A stretch of DNA of 64,000 nucleotides, taken from the NCBI GenBank assembly GCA_950097015.1, contig CATNEN010000039.1:1860001-1924000 (forward strand), in the 5' to 3' direction. The DNA is from Macrostomum hystrix (taxonomy: Eukaryota; Platyhelminthes; Macrostomidae). Positions 22,601 to 33,950 of this stretch are shown in pieces; positions within the stretch are counted from its first letter, which is position 1; the number at the start of each line of letters is the position of its first letter. A model generated the notes under the pieces. The model did not search any database, had not been told where the DNA came from, and worked only from the letters and a program-made list of their open reading frames with translations. A program made the translations under genes and the position numbers.

Positions 22601-24572
22601 GCGAGGTCTACTGGCCAGAGCGGGACCAGTGGCACCGGATGCCCGACATGGCCGACTGCCGCTCAGCCGGAGGCGTCGTGGCCCTGGACAATCTGCTGTA
22701 CGCGCTAGGCGGTCACAATGGCATGGCCATCTATGAGACTGTGGAACGACTGAGTCCTGTGAGCTTACCCTACGACTGAGTTCTCATGGGATTCACTTCC
22801 TGTTGACCTTAATCCTGTCACCCTATCTTCTTTCTCTCTACCGAGCACCCGTTAGCTGCCACAGTACAGTCACTTTCACTCATCCCCAATGCGCTCGCTC
22901 AGTCCCCATTACGCTTCCGCATCCCAATTCTGCTTCCTGATCCCCATTCCGCTTCTTTAGAACCCCATTACGCTTCCGCATCCCAATTCAGCTTCCTGAT
23001 CCCCATTTCGCTTCTTTAGAACCCCATTCCGCTTCCTCATCCCAATTCTGCTTCCTGATCCCCATTCCGCTTCTTTAGAACCCCATTCCGCTTCTTTAGA
23101 ACCCCATTCCGCTTCCTCATCCCCATTCTGCTTCCTGATCCCCTTTTCGCTTCTTCAGAACCCCTTCCGCTTCCTGATCCCCATTCCGCTTCCTCATCCT
23201 TATTCCGCTTCCTCATCCCCATTCCGCTTCCTCATCCCCATTCCGCTTCCTCATCCCCATTCCGCTTCCTCATCCCCATTGCGCTTCCTCAATCTCCCAT
23301 TCCGCTTCGCTTCCACAGTCCCCGTGCGTGCTTGGACACTAAGGCCGAATCGCTCCGTGTTAATCCTAGAGCAAAACGCTGCCAAATGTGTTTAAAAAGT
23401 GCAGTTTAACAAAATAACTCCTGTTACATACCTGTCTCACGGCAACCCGATCCTTGCTCAGGTGGATCCCGTGTGGCGCATGGTGGCTCCCATGCGCAAT
23501 CGGCGCTGTCGTCACGGCGTGGCCGCCCTTGGCGGCAAAATCTACGTCGCCGGCGGCTACAATGGCATGCACTTTCTAAACACAGTGGAGTACTACTGCC
23601 CGGCTACTAACGAGTGGACTCAGGCCGCTTCGCTGAACATGTGCCGATCCAGGGTGGCTCTCACCGCCACCTGGGGCAAGCTGTACGCCATCGGTGAGAC
23701 CCACCTGTGCAGCCTCAGATAGGAGAAGGGACTGAGGAAGTAGATTGAGAGGCTGAGGAAGGGGAAGGCGAGACTGAGGAAGGGGAAAGCGAGACTGAGG
23801 AAGGGGAAAGCGAGACTGAGGAAGGGGAAAGCGAGACTGAGGAAGGGGAAAGCGAGACTGAGGAAGGGGAAAGCGAGACTGAGGAAGGGGAAAGCGAGAC
23901 TGAGGAAGGGGAAAGCGAGACTGAGGAAGGGGAAAGCGGACTGAGGAAGGGGAAAGCGAGACTGAGGAAGGGGAAAGCGAGACTGAGGAAGGGGAAAGCG
24001 AGACTGAGGAAGGGGAAAGCGAGACTGAGGAAGGGGAAAGCGAGACTGAGGAAGGGGAAAGCGAGACTGAGGAAGGGGAAAGCGAGACTGAGGAAGGGGA
24101 AAGCGAGACTGAGGAAGGGGAAAGCGAGACTGAGGAAGGGGAAAGCGAGACTGAGGAAGGGGAAAGCGAGACTGAGGAAGGGGAAAGCGAGACTGAGGAA
24201 GGGGAAGGCGGGAGGCAGTGGTAGCAGGTAGAATGGCCAGTATTTGGCAGTGATGCGTTTGCGGTGGTGCATTTTCAGTAACCAGTTCCCCCCACAATCT
24301 CAGGTGGCTTCAATGGCGTGCAGAACCTGAATTCCGTGGAGGTTTATGACGAAGAGTCGAAGGCCTGGTCCGAGGCGCCCCCGCTGACGGCTCACGAGGG
24401 CGGAGTCGGCGTTGGCGTCCTGCCGCCTCGCTGCAGCCTCGGCAACAGCCTGTCAGCCCCGCTGCTGGCCCTTCCCCGGGACGGCTCCGCAGCCTTGTCT
24501 GGGGCTCCGGCTGCGTTCGCTACTGCCGCCGGGAACTCCTCGGTGAATCTGGAGACGATGGCAGCTCTGTAG
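19659..24572 (+). CDS. KLHL18: Kelch-like protein 18, CUL3 substrate adaptor
   Basis: Six exons: 19659-20132, 20519-20791, 21628-21978, 22354-22758, 23462-23693 and 24304-24572. Phases agree and give 667 residues. Order: Gln-rich N-terminus, BTB domain ([31 protein letters not shown]), BACK domain, then about six kelch repeats with GG doublets ([24 protein letters not shown]). The conserved end [13 protein letters not shown] is very close to vertebrate KLHL18, and no other KLHL fits as well. KLHL18 homodimers bind CUL3 through BTB and substrates through the kelch propeller. Odd points: a Ser/Ala-rich tail of about 47 residues follows the usual C-terminus, and introns 1 and 2 use weak donors (gtttga, gttcgg). 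Introns 2, 3, 4 and 5 are each mostly a private tandem repeat. The start could instead be the ATG at 19692, because gatttccag before it may be an acceptor. Confidence 0.93.
20803..21530. repeat. 25-bp minisatellite in KLHL18 intron 2, two subarrays
   Basis: About 15 copies of one 25-bp unit (with TTAATCCCTAATCATCCATC) up to about 21180. Then about 14 copies of a related unit (TTAATCCTCAATGATCCATC), each block internally uniform. The array starts about 12 bp after the 5' splice site. Confidence 0.95.
22045..22318. repeat. 30-bp minisatellite in KLHL18 intron 3
   Basis: About nine copies; every unit contains CCTCAGGTTTGAGCACGTAA and so carries an AG|GT motif like a splice junction. Confidence 0.93.
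22890..23300. repeat. irregular 18-20-bp repeat in KLHL18 intron 4
   Basis: Variants of CCCCATTCCGCTTCCTCAT and ...CTTCTTTAGAAC, about 20 units of mixed length. Confidence 0.88.
23745..24212. repeat. 21-bp minisatellite in KLHL18 intron 5
   Basis: About 22 nearly identical copies of GGAAGGGGAAAGCGAGACTG plus one base; one copy lacks two bases near 23938. Confidence 0.96.
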
Positions 24573-24699
24573 TCTGCTCCAGAAGCATGCTTTCCCTGCT
24601 CGTTGACTTTCATAGCTTCTTCATTAGAGATAGATCCTTCTCTAATGACTTGACTGCTTTTCTAACGATCCGGTTTAAGGGATCTATTAGCGGATCGGA

Positions 24700-24780
24700 T
24701 TTGGCGTCCACCAAGTCCGTGGACTGAACAGCCGTACGCAGCCTTCTGATGCGCTGCGAAAAAGCTGGGCCTTTTTATTC
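24700..24780 (+). mobile_element. SINE tail fragment
   Basis: AGTCCGTGGACTGAACAGCC followed by GTACGCAGCCTTCTGATGC matches the tail of the full plus-strand copy at 48.5 kb. It lies in the KLHL18 3' flank. Confidence 0.6.
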
Positions 24781-25095
24781 GTTTCTTCTTTTTTTCAGTC
24801 AACAAACCTGAAAGCCCACTCTATAGTGTCTCCAAAGGATCTTGAACAAATTAAAACGCGGATATTATTTGCCCGTGGTCATCGGGTTTTTAATGGTCAA
24901 AAATCGAAGGTTGTTCAACCTGTTCTATAAAGCTTTTTGAAGATAAGTTATATCTTAGCTCAGCCTAGTCACCTCGCGCACATTCATTCACGAGTGCACG
25001 CGTGCTTCTGTAGTTTTGGAATGTAAAGGCTAACAATGTGTACAAAAAAGCCCGCAGCGCATGTACTTAAAGCACTACTAAAAGTAGTGTTTTAC

Positions 25096-25101
25096 AATAA
25101 A
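25096..25101 (+). promoter_or_regulatory. candidate poly(A) signal for KLHL18
   Basis: AATAAA about 520 bp after the KLHL18 stop codon. It is the first good match I noticed downstream. Confidence 0.35.
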
Positions 25102-25611
25102 CTGCAGCTTCTTAAAAAAAGCAAAAAAAACTGATTTTCACACTCGTTTTCCTGATGTACTTGTAATAATTATTGTCTTTCTGCCCAGCACTGCGATGTA
25201 AGCTAGTCGCTGATTATTGTCCTGAATCATCCTGATAGGAAATTTCGCGTCCATGTCTCACAGATGCACTTGTACTGTGCGGTGTGTACTTTTAAATTTA
25301 TCTGAATGCCGCTATTATATTTCTTTGTTTTAATTTATACAAAAATTTAAGTTTCAATGCCACTTGTAGAGCTAATTATAATAAATCTTGCGTTTCTTGA
25401 TTTGACTCGACCGAAACTTTTGCAGATTTCAAATACCCTGCCATTTATTATGTTAAAGTACTTTTTATTGCGCAATTGTCGTCACGTGATCTGAGTCTAA
25501 CATTGACTACTCACTTGCGGTTTCGCTTGCCTCAGATTTTCTGCTTCTTAAACAAAATGTGCTTGTGGAATTTGCTTGTGCTTGGTATCAGATTTCGATT
25601 ATGGGATCAAT
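25102..25611. other. intergenic, nothing recognised
   Basis: AT-rich, no feature supported. Confidence 0.5.
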
Positions 25612-26758
25612 AAGTGGGGATCAGAGTTGGTTCATGGGATTAATGAGTGGGGGATCAGAGTTGGTTCATGGGATTAAGGAGTGGGGGATCAGAGTTGGTT
25701 CATGGGATTAAGGAGTGGGGGATCAGAGTTGGTTCATGGGATTAAGGAGTGGGGGATCAGAGTTGGTTCATGGGATTAATGAGTGGGGGATCAGAGTTGG
25801 TTCATGGGATTAATGAGTGGGGGATCAGAGTTGGTTCATGGGATTAAGGAGTGGGGGATCAGAGTTGGTTCATGAGATTAATGAGTGGGGGATCAGAGTT
25901 GGTTCATGGGATTAAGGAGTGGGGGATCAGAGTTAGTTCATGGGATTAATGAGTGGGGGATCAGAGTTGGTTCATGGGATTAAGGAGTGGGGGATCAGAG
26001 TTGGTTCATGGGATTAATGAGTGGGGGATCAGAGTTGGTTCATGGGATTAATGAGTGGGGGATCAGAGTTGGTTCATGGGATTAAGGAGTGGGGGATCAG
26101 AGTTGGTTCATGGGATTAAGGAGTGGGGGATCAGAGTTGGTTCATGGGATTAATGAGTGGGGGATCAGAGTTGGTTCATGGGATTAAGGAGTGGGGGATC
26201 AGAGTTGGTTCATGGGATTAAGGAGTGGGGGATCAGAGTTAGTTCATGGGATTAATGAGTGGGGGATCAGAGTTGGTTCATGGGATTAATGAGTGGGGGA
26301 TCAGAGTTGGTTCATGGGATTAATGAGTGGGGGATCAGAGTTGGTTCATGGGATTAATGAGTGGGGGATCAGAGTTGGTTCATGGGATTAATGAGTGGGG
26401 GATCAGAGTTGGTTCATGGGATTAATGAGTGGGGGATCAGAGTTGGTTCATGGGATTAAGGAGTGGGGGATCAGAGTTGGTTCATGGGATTAATGAGTGG
26501 GGGATCAGAGTTGGTTCATGGGATTAATGAGTGGGGGATCAGAGTTGGTTCATGGGATTAAGGAGTGGGGGATCAGAGTTGGTTCATGGGATTAATGAGT
26601 GGGGGATCAGAGTTGGTTCATGGGATTAATGAGTGGGGGATCAGAGTTGGTTCATGGGATTAATGAGTGGGGGATCAGAGTTGGTTCATGGGATTAATGA
26701 GTGGGGGATCAGAGTTGGTTCATGGGATTAATGAGTGGGGGATCAGAGTTGGTTCATT
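25612..26758. repeat. 34-bp minisatellite
   Basis: About 33 copies. The unit contains GGGATCAGAGTTGGTTCATG followed by GGATTAATGAGTGG (or AAGGAGTGG). Its core resembles the 19-bp unit at 29.3 kb. Confidence 0.96.
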
Positions 26759-27423
26759 CATGGGGTTTAAAGTTGGTTACCGGGTCAATATTTTTTGAGA
26801 TTTATATAGGGGTCTATATGTTATGTGATATATTTCTAGAAGAATTTTATTTTTGCATTCTTGCATTGCTGCTGTGTATGCTGAATTTTGTGCAACGTAT
26901 AAGTCTTGCGCGGTAGTTTTATTTCTCAAAACAAAGAAAATTGCTGCCTCAAAACTGTCTCTTCATATTCGTATTTGAGTTTTACTCATAGCTGTAAGTT
27001 TTTAGCATCTGACTGTTAATTTGGTGTCGGCTTGTTGGAGATCTTTCTGATTCTGATTTCTACATTTATATTAGCAATTTTTGTAAAGTACTTTGATCAA
27101 CAGAGAATTTAACATGAGTATTGTAGCCATTTAGTGTTTTATATATATTTGTGTTGAAATTGTCATGTCAGTTTTATTCTTGTGCTGAGTAAGCAAAACT
27201 TAATTCAACTGACTTGTTTTTTTAGATTTCGATTGGCTTAGGGATTAACTAGTAATATTATGAAAAAAAGATCAAAATATACTGAAAATTTGATTTCAGT
27301 TGGTCTAAGAACATTTCGAATTGTATGAAGTCTGTCCCGATATGTATTGAAAAAATATTAACAGCCTACATTAGTTAAAAAAAACCCAATAAAAATATAA
27401 ATATAAATAACGAACTTATCCAG
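26759..27423. other. AT-rich upstream region of the SLC27A gene
   Basis: No coding content. It ends in acttatccag directly before the ATG, so an acceptor abuts the start codon. Confidence 0.45.
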
Positions 27424-30400
27424 ATGTCCGACGGCGGCCTAGTTACTCAACCACGCCTGGCCCTGCTGGCTGGCGCCTTCGCTGGCTACTGGCTGTCGGC
27501 CAGCAGCGGCTGCTGCCTAGCCTTCATCTGCTCCGTGGCCGCGGCCCTGGTGGCCTACGCTCTCGCCGGCGGCTGGCGCTTTTTACGCGTCCTCGTTTTA
27601 ACCTTTCCGCGAGATTTCCGCGCCGGCCGGCACCTGCTGCAAACTCTGCTCTCGCTGCGCGCCATGGCAAGACGGCGCCAGGGCGTCGTCCAGCTGTTCG
27701 CCGAGACCCTGGCCAAGCGGCCGGATGCTGTCTGCTTCCGCTGCGAAGATCAAGTGTGGACCTTCCGACGGGTTGACGAGTACTCTAATCGGGTAATTTT
27801 TTAGCCTTCTACAAGTTCTACAAATCTACAAGTGATTTTTCTAGAATCCATCGACAACCAGCCTAGAGTCCACCTGCAACCAGCCTAGAGTCCACCTACA
27901 ACCAGCCTAGAATTCACCTGCAACCAGCCTAGAATCCACCTGCAACCAGCCTAGAATCCACCTGCAACCAGCCTAGAATCCACCTGCAACCAGCCTAGAA
28001 TCCACCTGCAATCAGCCTAGAATCCACCTGCAACCAGCCTAGAATCCACCTGCAACCAGCCTAGAATCCACCTGCAACCAGCCTAGAATTCACCTGCAAC
28101 CAGCCTAGAATCCACCTGCAACCAGCCTAGAATCCACCTGCAAGCAGCCTAGAATCCACCTGCAACCAGCCTAGAATCCACCTGCAACCAGCCTAGAGTC
28201 CACCTGCAACCAGCCTAGAATCCACCTGCAACCAGCCTAGAATCCACCTGCAATCAGCCTAGAATCCACCTGCAACCAGCCTAGAATCCATTGGCAATCC
28301 CCGTTAAACGCCCGCAGGTGGCCAACCTGCTGCTGGAGACGGGCCACCGTCCCGGCCAGGTCGTTGCGCTGTTCGCCGAGTCGCGGCCTGAGTTCGCCTG
28401 CATGTGGCTCGGCATGGCCAAGGCTGGCATTGTGGGCGCCTTGATCAACTTCAATCTAAGGGCGCAGTCGCTGGTCCACTGCCTCCGCGCAGCCGAGGCC
28501 ACCTCGATGGTGTTCGGCTCGGAGCTGAACTCGGCGGTCAGAGAGATTGCGGCCAGCCTCACCGACATGCGGCTCTACAGCTTCGGCGGCGGCAGCAGCA
28601 GCGAACTCGGCGACGGACCGGACGGTGTCAACGACTTTGACAGGCTCCTGGCTGGCGCTTCTAGTCAGCTTGCGGCCAAGCAGCTCTACAGACCGGCGAC
28701 TCCGCGCGAGAGGCTGTTCTTTATCTACACTTCAGGTGAGCGCCTAGTGTCCCTGGTTGATCATGAACCTTCCATGATCCTCCCTGGTTGATCATGACCC
28801 TTCTATGATCCTCCCTGGTTGATCATGACCCTTCTATGATCCTCCCTGGTTGATCATGACCCTTCTATAATCCCTGGTTGATAATTACCCTTCTATGATC
28901 CTCCTTGGTTTTATATATATACAATTAATTAATATTTACTACTTATTATATCTGGCTGGGATCCTTGTCGGTAAAATGGGATAAAATTGATTTCCCATTG
29001 CACTGCCCCCCCTCGCAGGCACTACTGGCCTACCCAAAGCGGCCGTGATCTCGCACAATCGGTTCGTTATGATGGCCAATACTGTGGGCCTGATATTTAA
29101 CATCGGCCCAAAGGACTCCGTCTATGACTGCCTGCCTCTCTATCACACGGCTGGCGGCATTCTGGGCGTCGGCCAGGCTTTTCTGCGCGGCGCCACCGTG
29201 GTCATCAGGCGGAAATTCTCCGCCTCCGCCTTCTGGGACGACTGCGCCAAGTACAAGTGAGTGAAACTTGGTAGTTATCAAAGTTGCTGTTGGGATCAAA
29301 GCTGGTGTATGGGATCAAAGCTGGTGTATGGGATCAAAGCTGGTGTATGGGATCAAAGCTGGTGTATGGGATCAAAGCTGGTGTATGGGATCAAAGCTGG
29401 TGTATGGGATCAAAGCTGGTGTATGGGATCAAAGCTGGTGTATGGGATCAAAGCTGGTGTATGGGATCAAAGCTGCTGTATGGGATCAAAGCTGCTGTAT
29501 GGGATCAAAGCTGCTGTATGGGATCAAAGCTGGTGTTACCTATATAGCAGCATTATTATAATTAGCTCCTTACGCCTCACAACAATGCCAACCAGCTGCA
29601 CCGTAGCGCAGTACATCGGCGAGATCTGCCGCTACCTGTTGGCACAGCCCAGCCGGCCCAGCGACTGCGGGCACCGGCTCCGCCTGATGTTCGGCAACGG
29701 CCTGCGGCCACAGATTTGGCGCGAATTTCAGCACCGCTTCGGCGTGCCCCAGATGGGCGAATTCTACGGCGCCACAGAGTCCAACTGCAACATGATCAAC
29801 CTGGACAACAGGGTGGGAGCTGTGGGTTTCCTCAGCGTCATCGCGCCCTGGGCCTATCCGCTCAAACTGGTGCGGATCGACCAGGTGAGGCGCGAGCTTT
29901 TTGTATGCATCCTATTGTATGCCTGCGCCATTCACCTGCCCCAGTCGGGACAGATGTGCAGTGCAGCCGTCAGCGCAGCCGCAGCTATTGCCCAGTGCAT
30001 CTGAAGGCTGCCTACGGCTGTTCAGTCCATGGACTGGGGGCACGCCACAACCACCCTCAATTACCGTTTGCCTGGATAATAATAATAATAGTAATAATAT
30101 TGTTGGTGGGCACGGGCACTGGACTCGCATCGAGAGAGAAGACAATTCTGCCCATTTCGCACTTATATACTGTACTATGCTTACATACTGCTCATCAGTT
30201 GCTGCTGGGCTTGCTGCCCGAGTGTACAGTGCAGCTCGCACCACCCGCAGGAGACCGGGGAGCCGCAGCGCCATCCCGTCAGCGGCCTCTGCCAGCTGGC
30301 TGGAGTCGGCGAGCCGGGCGAGCTCATCGGCAGCATTGTGCCCGGCGACACCCTGCGTGACATCGACGGCTACGTGTCGAAATCTGCCACAGAGAAGAAG

Positions 30401-31268
30401 GTGCTGCACGATGTCTTCAGACGCGGCGACGCCTACTTCTCCACCGGGGACGTGCTGTCCATGGACGAGTTGGGCTACATGTACTTCCGCGACCGCACCG
30501 GCGACACTTTCCGCTGGAAGGGCGAGAATGTCTCCACTGCCGAGGTGCGATTCCTCTATCCCTTCTCCTTCTCCCCTCTTGCTAAACCCAAACCCTTCCT
30601 TGTCTCTTCTTAAACACCTCGCTAATCTTCCAGCCCCCTAATTATCCCTTTAATCCCTCCGTAATCTCTTACTAATCCCCTAATCCTTACCAAAACAGCT
30701 ATTTGAACCATTTTTCTAATCTGCGGCTAATCCTTGTAATGTTATCTCTAATCAATTTCATAATCGCTCTAATCACCTGCCTAATCCCTCTAATCACATC
30801 CCTAATCCCTCTAATCACCTGCCTAATCCCTCTAATCATCTGCCTAATCCCTCTAATCACCTGTCTAATCCATCACTAATACAGGTGGAGGCCAGCATCT
30901 CCAACGTGCTACACCTGGCCGACTGCACAGTTTACGGCGTTGAACTGCCCGGAGCCGAAGGTCGCGCCGGCATGGCGGCCATCGTGGTAGAGGAGCCGGG
31001 CTCAGCCGACGGTCTCTTGGACCGGCTGAGCCGCGAGCTGCCCATCCGCCTGCCGGCCTACGCCAGACCGCTGTTCGTCCGGCTGGTTGGCCGCATCGAG
31101 GCCACCGGCACCTTTAAGATGAAGAAGATCGACCTGAGGCGCGACGGCGCCCACCCCGGCAAGTGCTCAGGAGACCCGCTGTACTACCTGGACTGCCGGT
31201 CAGGCCGCTACCTGCCGCTGACCAGCGAGGCCTGGGCTGCGATCGAGAGCGGCCAAATCCGCTTCTGA
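27424..31268 (+). CDS. long-chain fatty acid transport protein / acyl-CoA synthetase (SLC27A1/A4-like)
   Basis: Six exons: 27424-27792, 28318-28735, 29019-29256, 29596-29884, 30251-30544 and 30885-31268. Phases 0, 1, 2, 0 and 0 agree; 663 residues, the usual FATP length. The N-terminus is hydrophobic ([28 protein letters not shown]), giving a membrane anchor. The AMP-binding motif is [12 protein letters not shown] (about 260-271, split by intron 2). [10 protein letters not shown] and the [10 protein letters not shown] motif follow, then the FATP/VLACS signature [17 protein letters not shown] (about 516-532). The C-terminus has the GTFKMKK and [13 protein letters not shown] segments of FATPs. 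The enzyme activates long or very-long-chain fatty acids with ATP and CoA, driving uptake, at plasma or ER membrane. It is closest in motifs to SLC27A1/A4, but the paralogue is not resolved. Four of its five introns hold tandem arrays and intron 4 holds a SINE. Confidence 0.93.
27845..28292. repeat. 22-bp minisatellite in SLC27A intron 1
   Basis: About 20 copies of a unit with AGAATCCACCTGCAACCAGC. It ends 25 bp before the acceptor. Confidence 0.95.
28745..28905. repeat. 31-bp repeat in SLC27A intron 2
   Basis: About five decaying copies around CCTGGTTGATCATGACCCTT, starting about 9 bp after the donor. Confidence 0.88.
29287..29537. repeat. 19-bp minisatellite in SLC27A intron 3
   Basis: About 13 copies of GGGATCAAAGCTGGTGTAT. 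It starts 30 bp after the donor, whose flank (gttatcaaagttgctgtt) already resembles the unit. Confidence 0.95.
29940..30066 (-). mobile_element. SINE fragment in SLC27A intron 4
   Basis: CATCTGAAGGCTGCCTACGG, then CTGTTC and AGTCCATGGACT (30024-30035), then ACCACCCTCAATTACC match the other minus-strand copies. Confidence 0.7.
30640..30880. repeat. 21-bp repeat in SLC27A intron 5
   Basis: About six clear copies of CTAATCCCTCTAATCACCTGC (30765-30880), preceded by degenerate CTAATC-rich sequence. Each unit has CTAAT elements that look like branch-point sequences. Confidence 0.85.
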
Positions 31269-32051
31269 GGAGCTCGCTGGCTGGCATTCGCGGAGACGGA
31301 GGCTGCGTTGATTCTTTTATTTTTAAAGCTCTTTTAATTGAAAGAATTTCTTCAATGAAGCGAAACGTGATTTGCTGTTTGATTGCTGCGAGCTTCCAGT
31401 TTTGCCTGATCATGACTGTGCCAGTGACCAGTTCAATCACAATGACAATCGCCTGCTTTTCTACCAAGCGATCGTTAACTATTTTTAACTGCCTTCCAAC
31501 TCTGCTGTGGAATCTACGAGAGACTGTGATTCTAGCACTAACCAACTCAACTGACGATTGAGAATAGTCTTCTATAATTGTTACTTTTTATTAGTAGGAC
31601 TAATTAAATTACTATTAATATCGTATATTAAGCTCGTGAAAAAAACCAGTCAATATTAGCTCGCCGCGTTTTTTTTATTTTCATTATTCCGCATATATAA
31701 GTCGCTTATCCATGGCATCTGCTTTGATTTGTGCCTGCGTAAATCAATATATACTTGCCACAATAACTTGTTTTCTATTGTGTCTCTGGCTTTTCCTTTA
31801 GCATATAATTGTCTTATCTACTCCGGATTGCTTTACATTGCCTGACGGTGCTTCCTTGAAAATAACACTTTTTTATAATCCAATATTATTGTGAACAACG
31901 GAACCGAGACCAATGTTCGCCTTTTGCATCTCTGTCTACATGTTTTTTTCATGATTTCTTTACACATGTGGGCAGTCACTCCTTGCTATTCTTTCATGTG
32001 TCTCATTGGAAAAAATTAAGTCTCATAAACTCAGTTTGCTGAGGCAACAGT
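31269..32051. other. 3' flank of the SLC27A gene, nothing recognised
   Basis: AT-rich; no gene or array. Confidence 0.5.
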
Positions 32052-32600
32052 CCCAGATCCCAAAATTTGGGGATTACACACTCCCAGATCCCGAGCATTG
32101 GTATAACACACTCCCAGATCCCAAGAGTCTGGGATAACACACTCCCAGATCCCAAGAGTCTGGGATTATACACTCCCAGATCCCAAGAGTCTGGTATGAC
32201 ACACTCCCAGATCCCAAGAGTCTGGGATTATACACTCCTAGATCCCAAGAGTCTGGGATTATACACTCCCAGATCCCAAGAGTTTGGTATGACACACTCC
32301 CAGATCCCAAGAGTCTGGGATTATACACTCCCAGATCCCAAGAGTCTGGGATTATACACTCCCAGATCCCAAGAGTCTGGGATTATACACTCCCAGATCC
32401 CAAGAGTCTGGGATAACACACTCCCAGATCCCAAGAGTCTGGGATTATACACTCCCAGATCCCAAGAGTCTGGGATTATACACTCCCAGATCCCAAGAGT
32501 CTGGTATGACACACTCCCAGATCCCAAGAGTCTGGGATTATACACTCCCAGATCCCAAGAGTCTGGGATAACACACTCTCAGATCCCAGAGTCCAAGAGT
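32052..32600. repeat. 31-bp minisatellite with internal inverted repeat
   Basis: About 17 copies around CCCAGATCCCAAGAGTCTGG. CCCAGA and TCTGGG within a unit can pair, so each copy can fold into a small hairpin. Confidence 0.95.
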
Positions 32601-32984
32601 TGGTGTTGCAGAACGATACATTCGCATTGATTTGCTAATGAAGCGTTGGTCATGAATGATTGACTCTGATTTGCTTTTATATATATTTTTTCAATTTTCT
32701 GTTCACGCCCTTGTGGGCCACCAGTTCTCCTTTGCTGTTTGTGCTTTGATTTTGACTAGCTTGTACGGAAAAGAACAGGGAAAACTTTTCCTGTTCTTTG
32801 TCATTCCACGGCTAAATTTTTCTAATTTTCTTTTTTTGGACCAGCGAAAATAAACTGATTTTTCTGATTGCAAAATCGGTTTAAAATCAAGAAAATAGAT
32901 TTTTCTCTAATTACTTTATTTTTTTATTCCGCGTTGCCTATCTTACTTCCTTCATTGAGCTTGTGTGCTAATACTTCTGATTGG
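32601..32984. other. AT-rich spacer, nothing recognised
   Basis: No feature supported. Confidence 0.5.
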
Positions 32985-33520
32985 TCAGCATTATCCACTG
33001 TGCGTTGATTAGCTAGCTTTATCCACTGTGCGTTGATTGGCTAGCTTTATCCACTGTGCGTTGATTGGCTAGCTTTATCCACTGTGCGTTGATTGGCTAG
33101 CTTTATCCACTGTGCGTTGATTGGCTAGCTTTATCCACTGTGCGTTGATTGGCTAGCTTTATCCACTGTGCGTTGATTGGCTAGCTTTATCCACTGTGCG
33201 TTGATTGGCTAGCTTTATCCACTGTGCGTTGATTGGCTAGCTTTATCCACTGTGCGTTGATTGGCTAGCTTTATCCACTGTGCGTTGATTGGCTAGCTTT
33301 ATCCACTGTGCGTTGATTGGCTAGCTTTATCCACTGTGCGTTGATTGGCTAGCTTTATCCACTGTGCGTTGATTGGCTAGCTTTATCCACTGTGCGTTGA
33401 TTGGCTAGCTTTATCCACTGTGCGTTGATTGGCTAGCTTTATCCACTGTGCGTTGATTGGCTAGCTTTATCCACTGTGCGTTGATTGGCTAGCTTTATCC
33501 ACTGTGCGTTGATTGGCTGA
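32985..33520. repeat. 28-bp minisatellite, highly homogeneous
   Basis: About 19 copies built on GGCTAGCTTTATCCACTGTG, nearly all identical; only the end copies differ. Confidence 0.97.
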
Positions 33521-33950
33521 TTCCCTAACTCTATCTTCCGTGTGCTGATTGGCTCGTTTCATGAGGTTCATTCATTAAATTAAATAGTGGTTTAAAGTCA
33601 GTCATTTATGTGAGGCAAAATATATATTTATTAGGTTATGCAATCATTCTGTTTGTTTTATTTTTATCGATTTGTTAAAAGCAGTCCAAAAAATTGACAT
33701 TGATGTGATAGAAATCTACACAGCTTTATTCGTTTTTAACGCAGAGAATATAGTTAAAGAGAGGCTCCTGTCAATCAATTTGACAGATCGGGTTGACCTT
33801 GAGTGTCTCTTTTGGCATGAACCCACGTTTAGTAGTGCATGGATTCACCAATCAATCTAAAGCCACGAGATACGAGCGTAGATGTACTTCAAAATAAAAG
33901 TGCATGGGTTAGTATTTTAACTAACTGGCCTCTGCGCCACCTTCTGGTGC
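33521..33950. other. 3' flank of the Pitchfork gene
   Basis: AT-rich. On the minus strand a possible AATAAA (plus tttatt, about 33658) lies about 290 bp past the stop codon. Confidence 0.35.

Noticed and set aside
23620-24297. Minus-strand frame rich in Pro, Leu, Ser and Phe
   Set aside because: The 21-bp array in KLHL18 intron 5.
32985-33520. Direct repeats considered as a CRISPR array
   Set aside because: Units abut with no unique spacers, here and in all other arrays; eukaryotic gene context.
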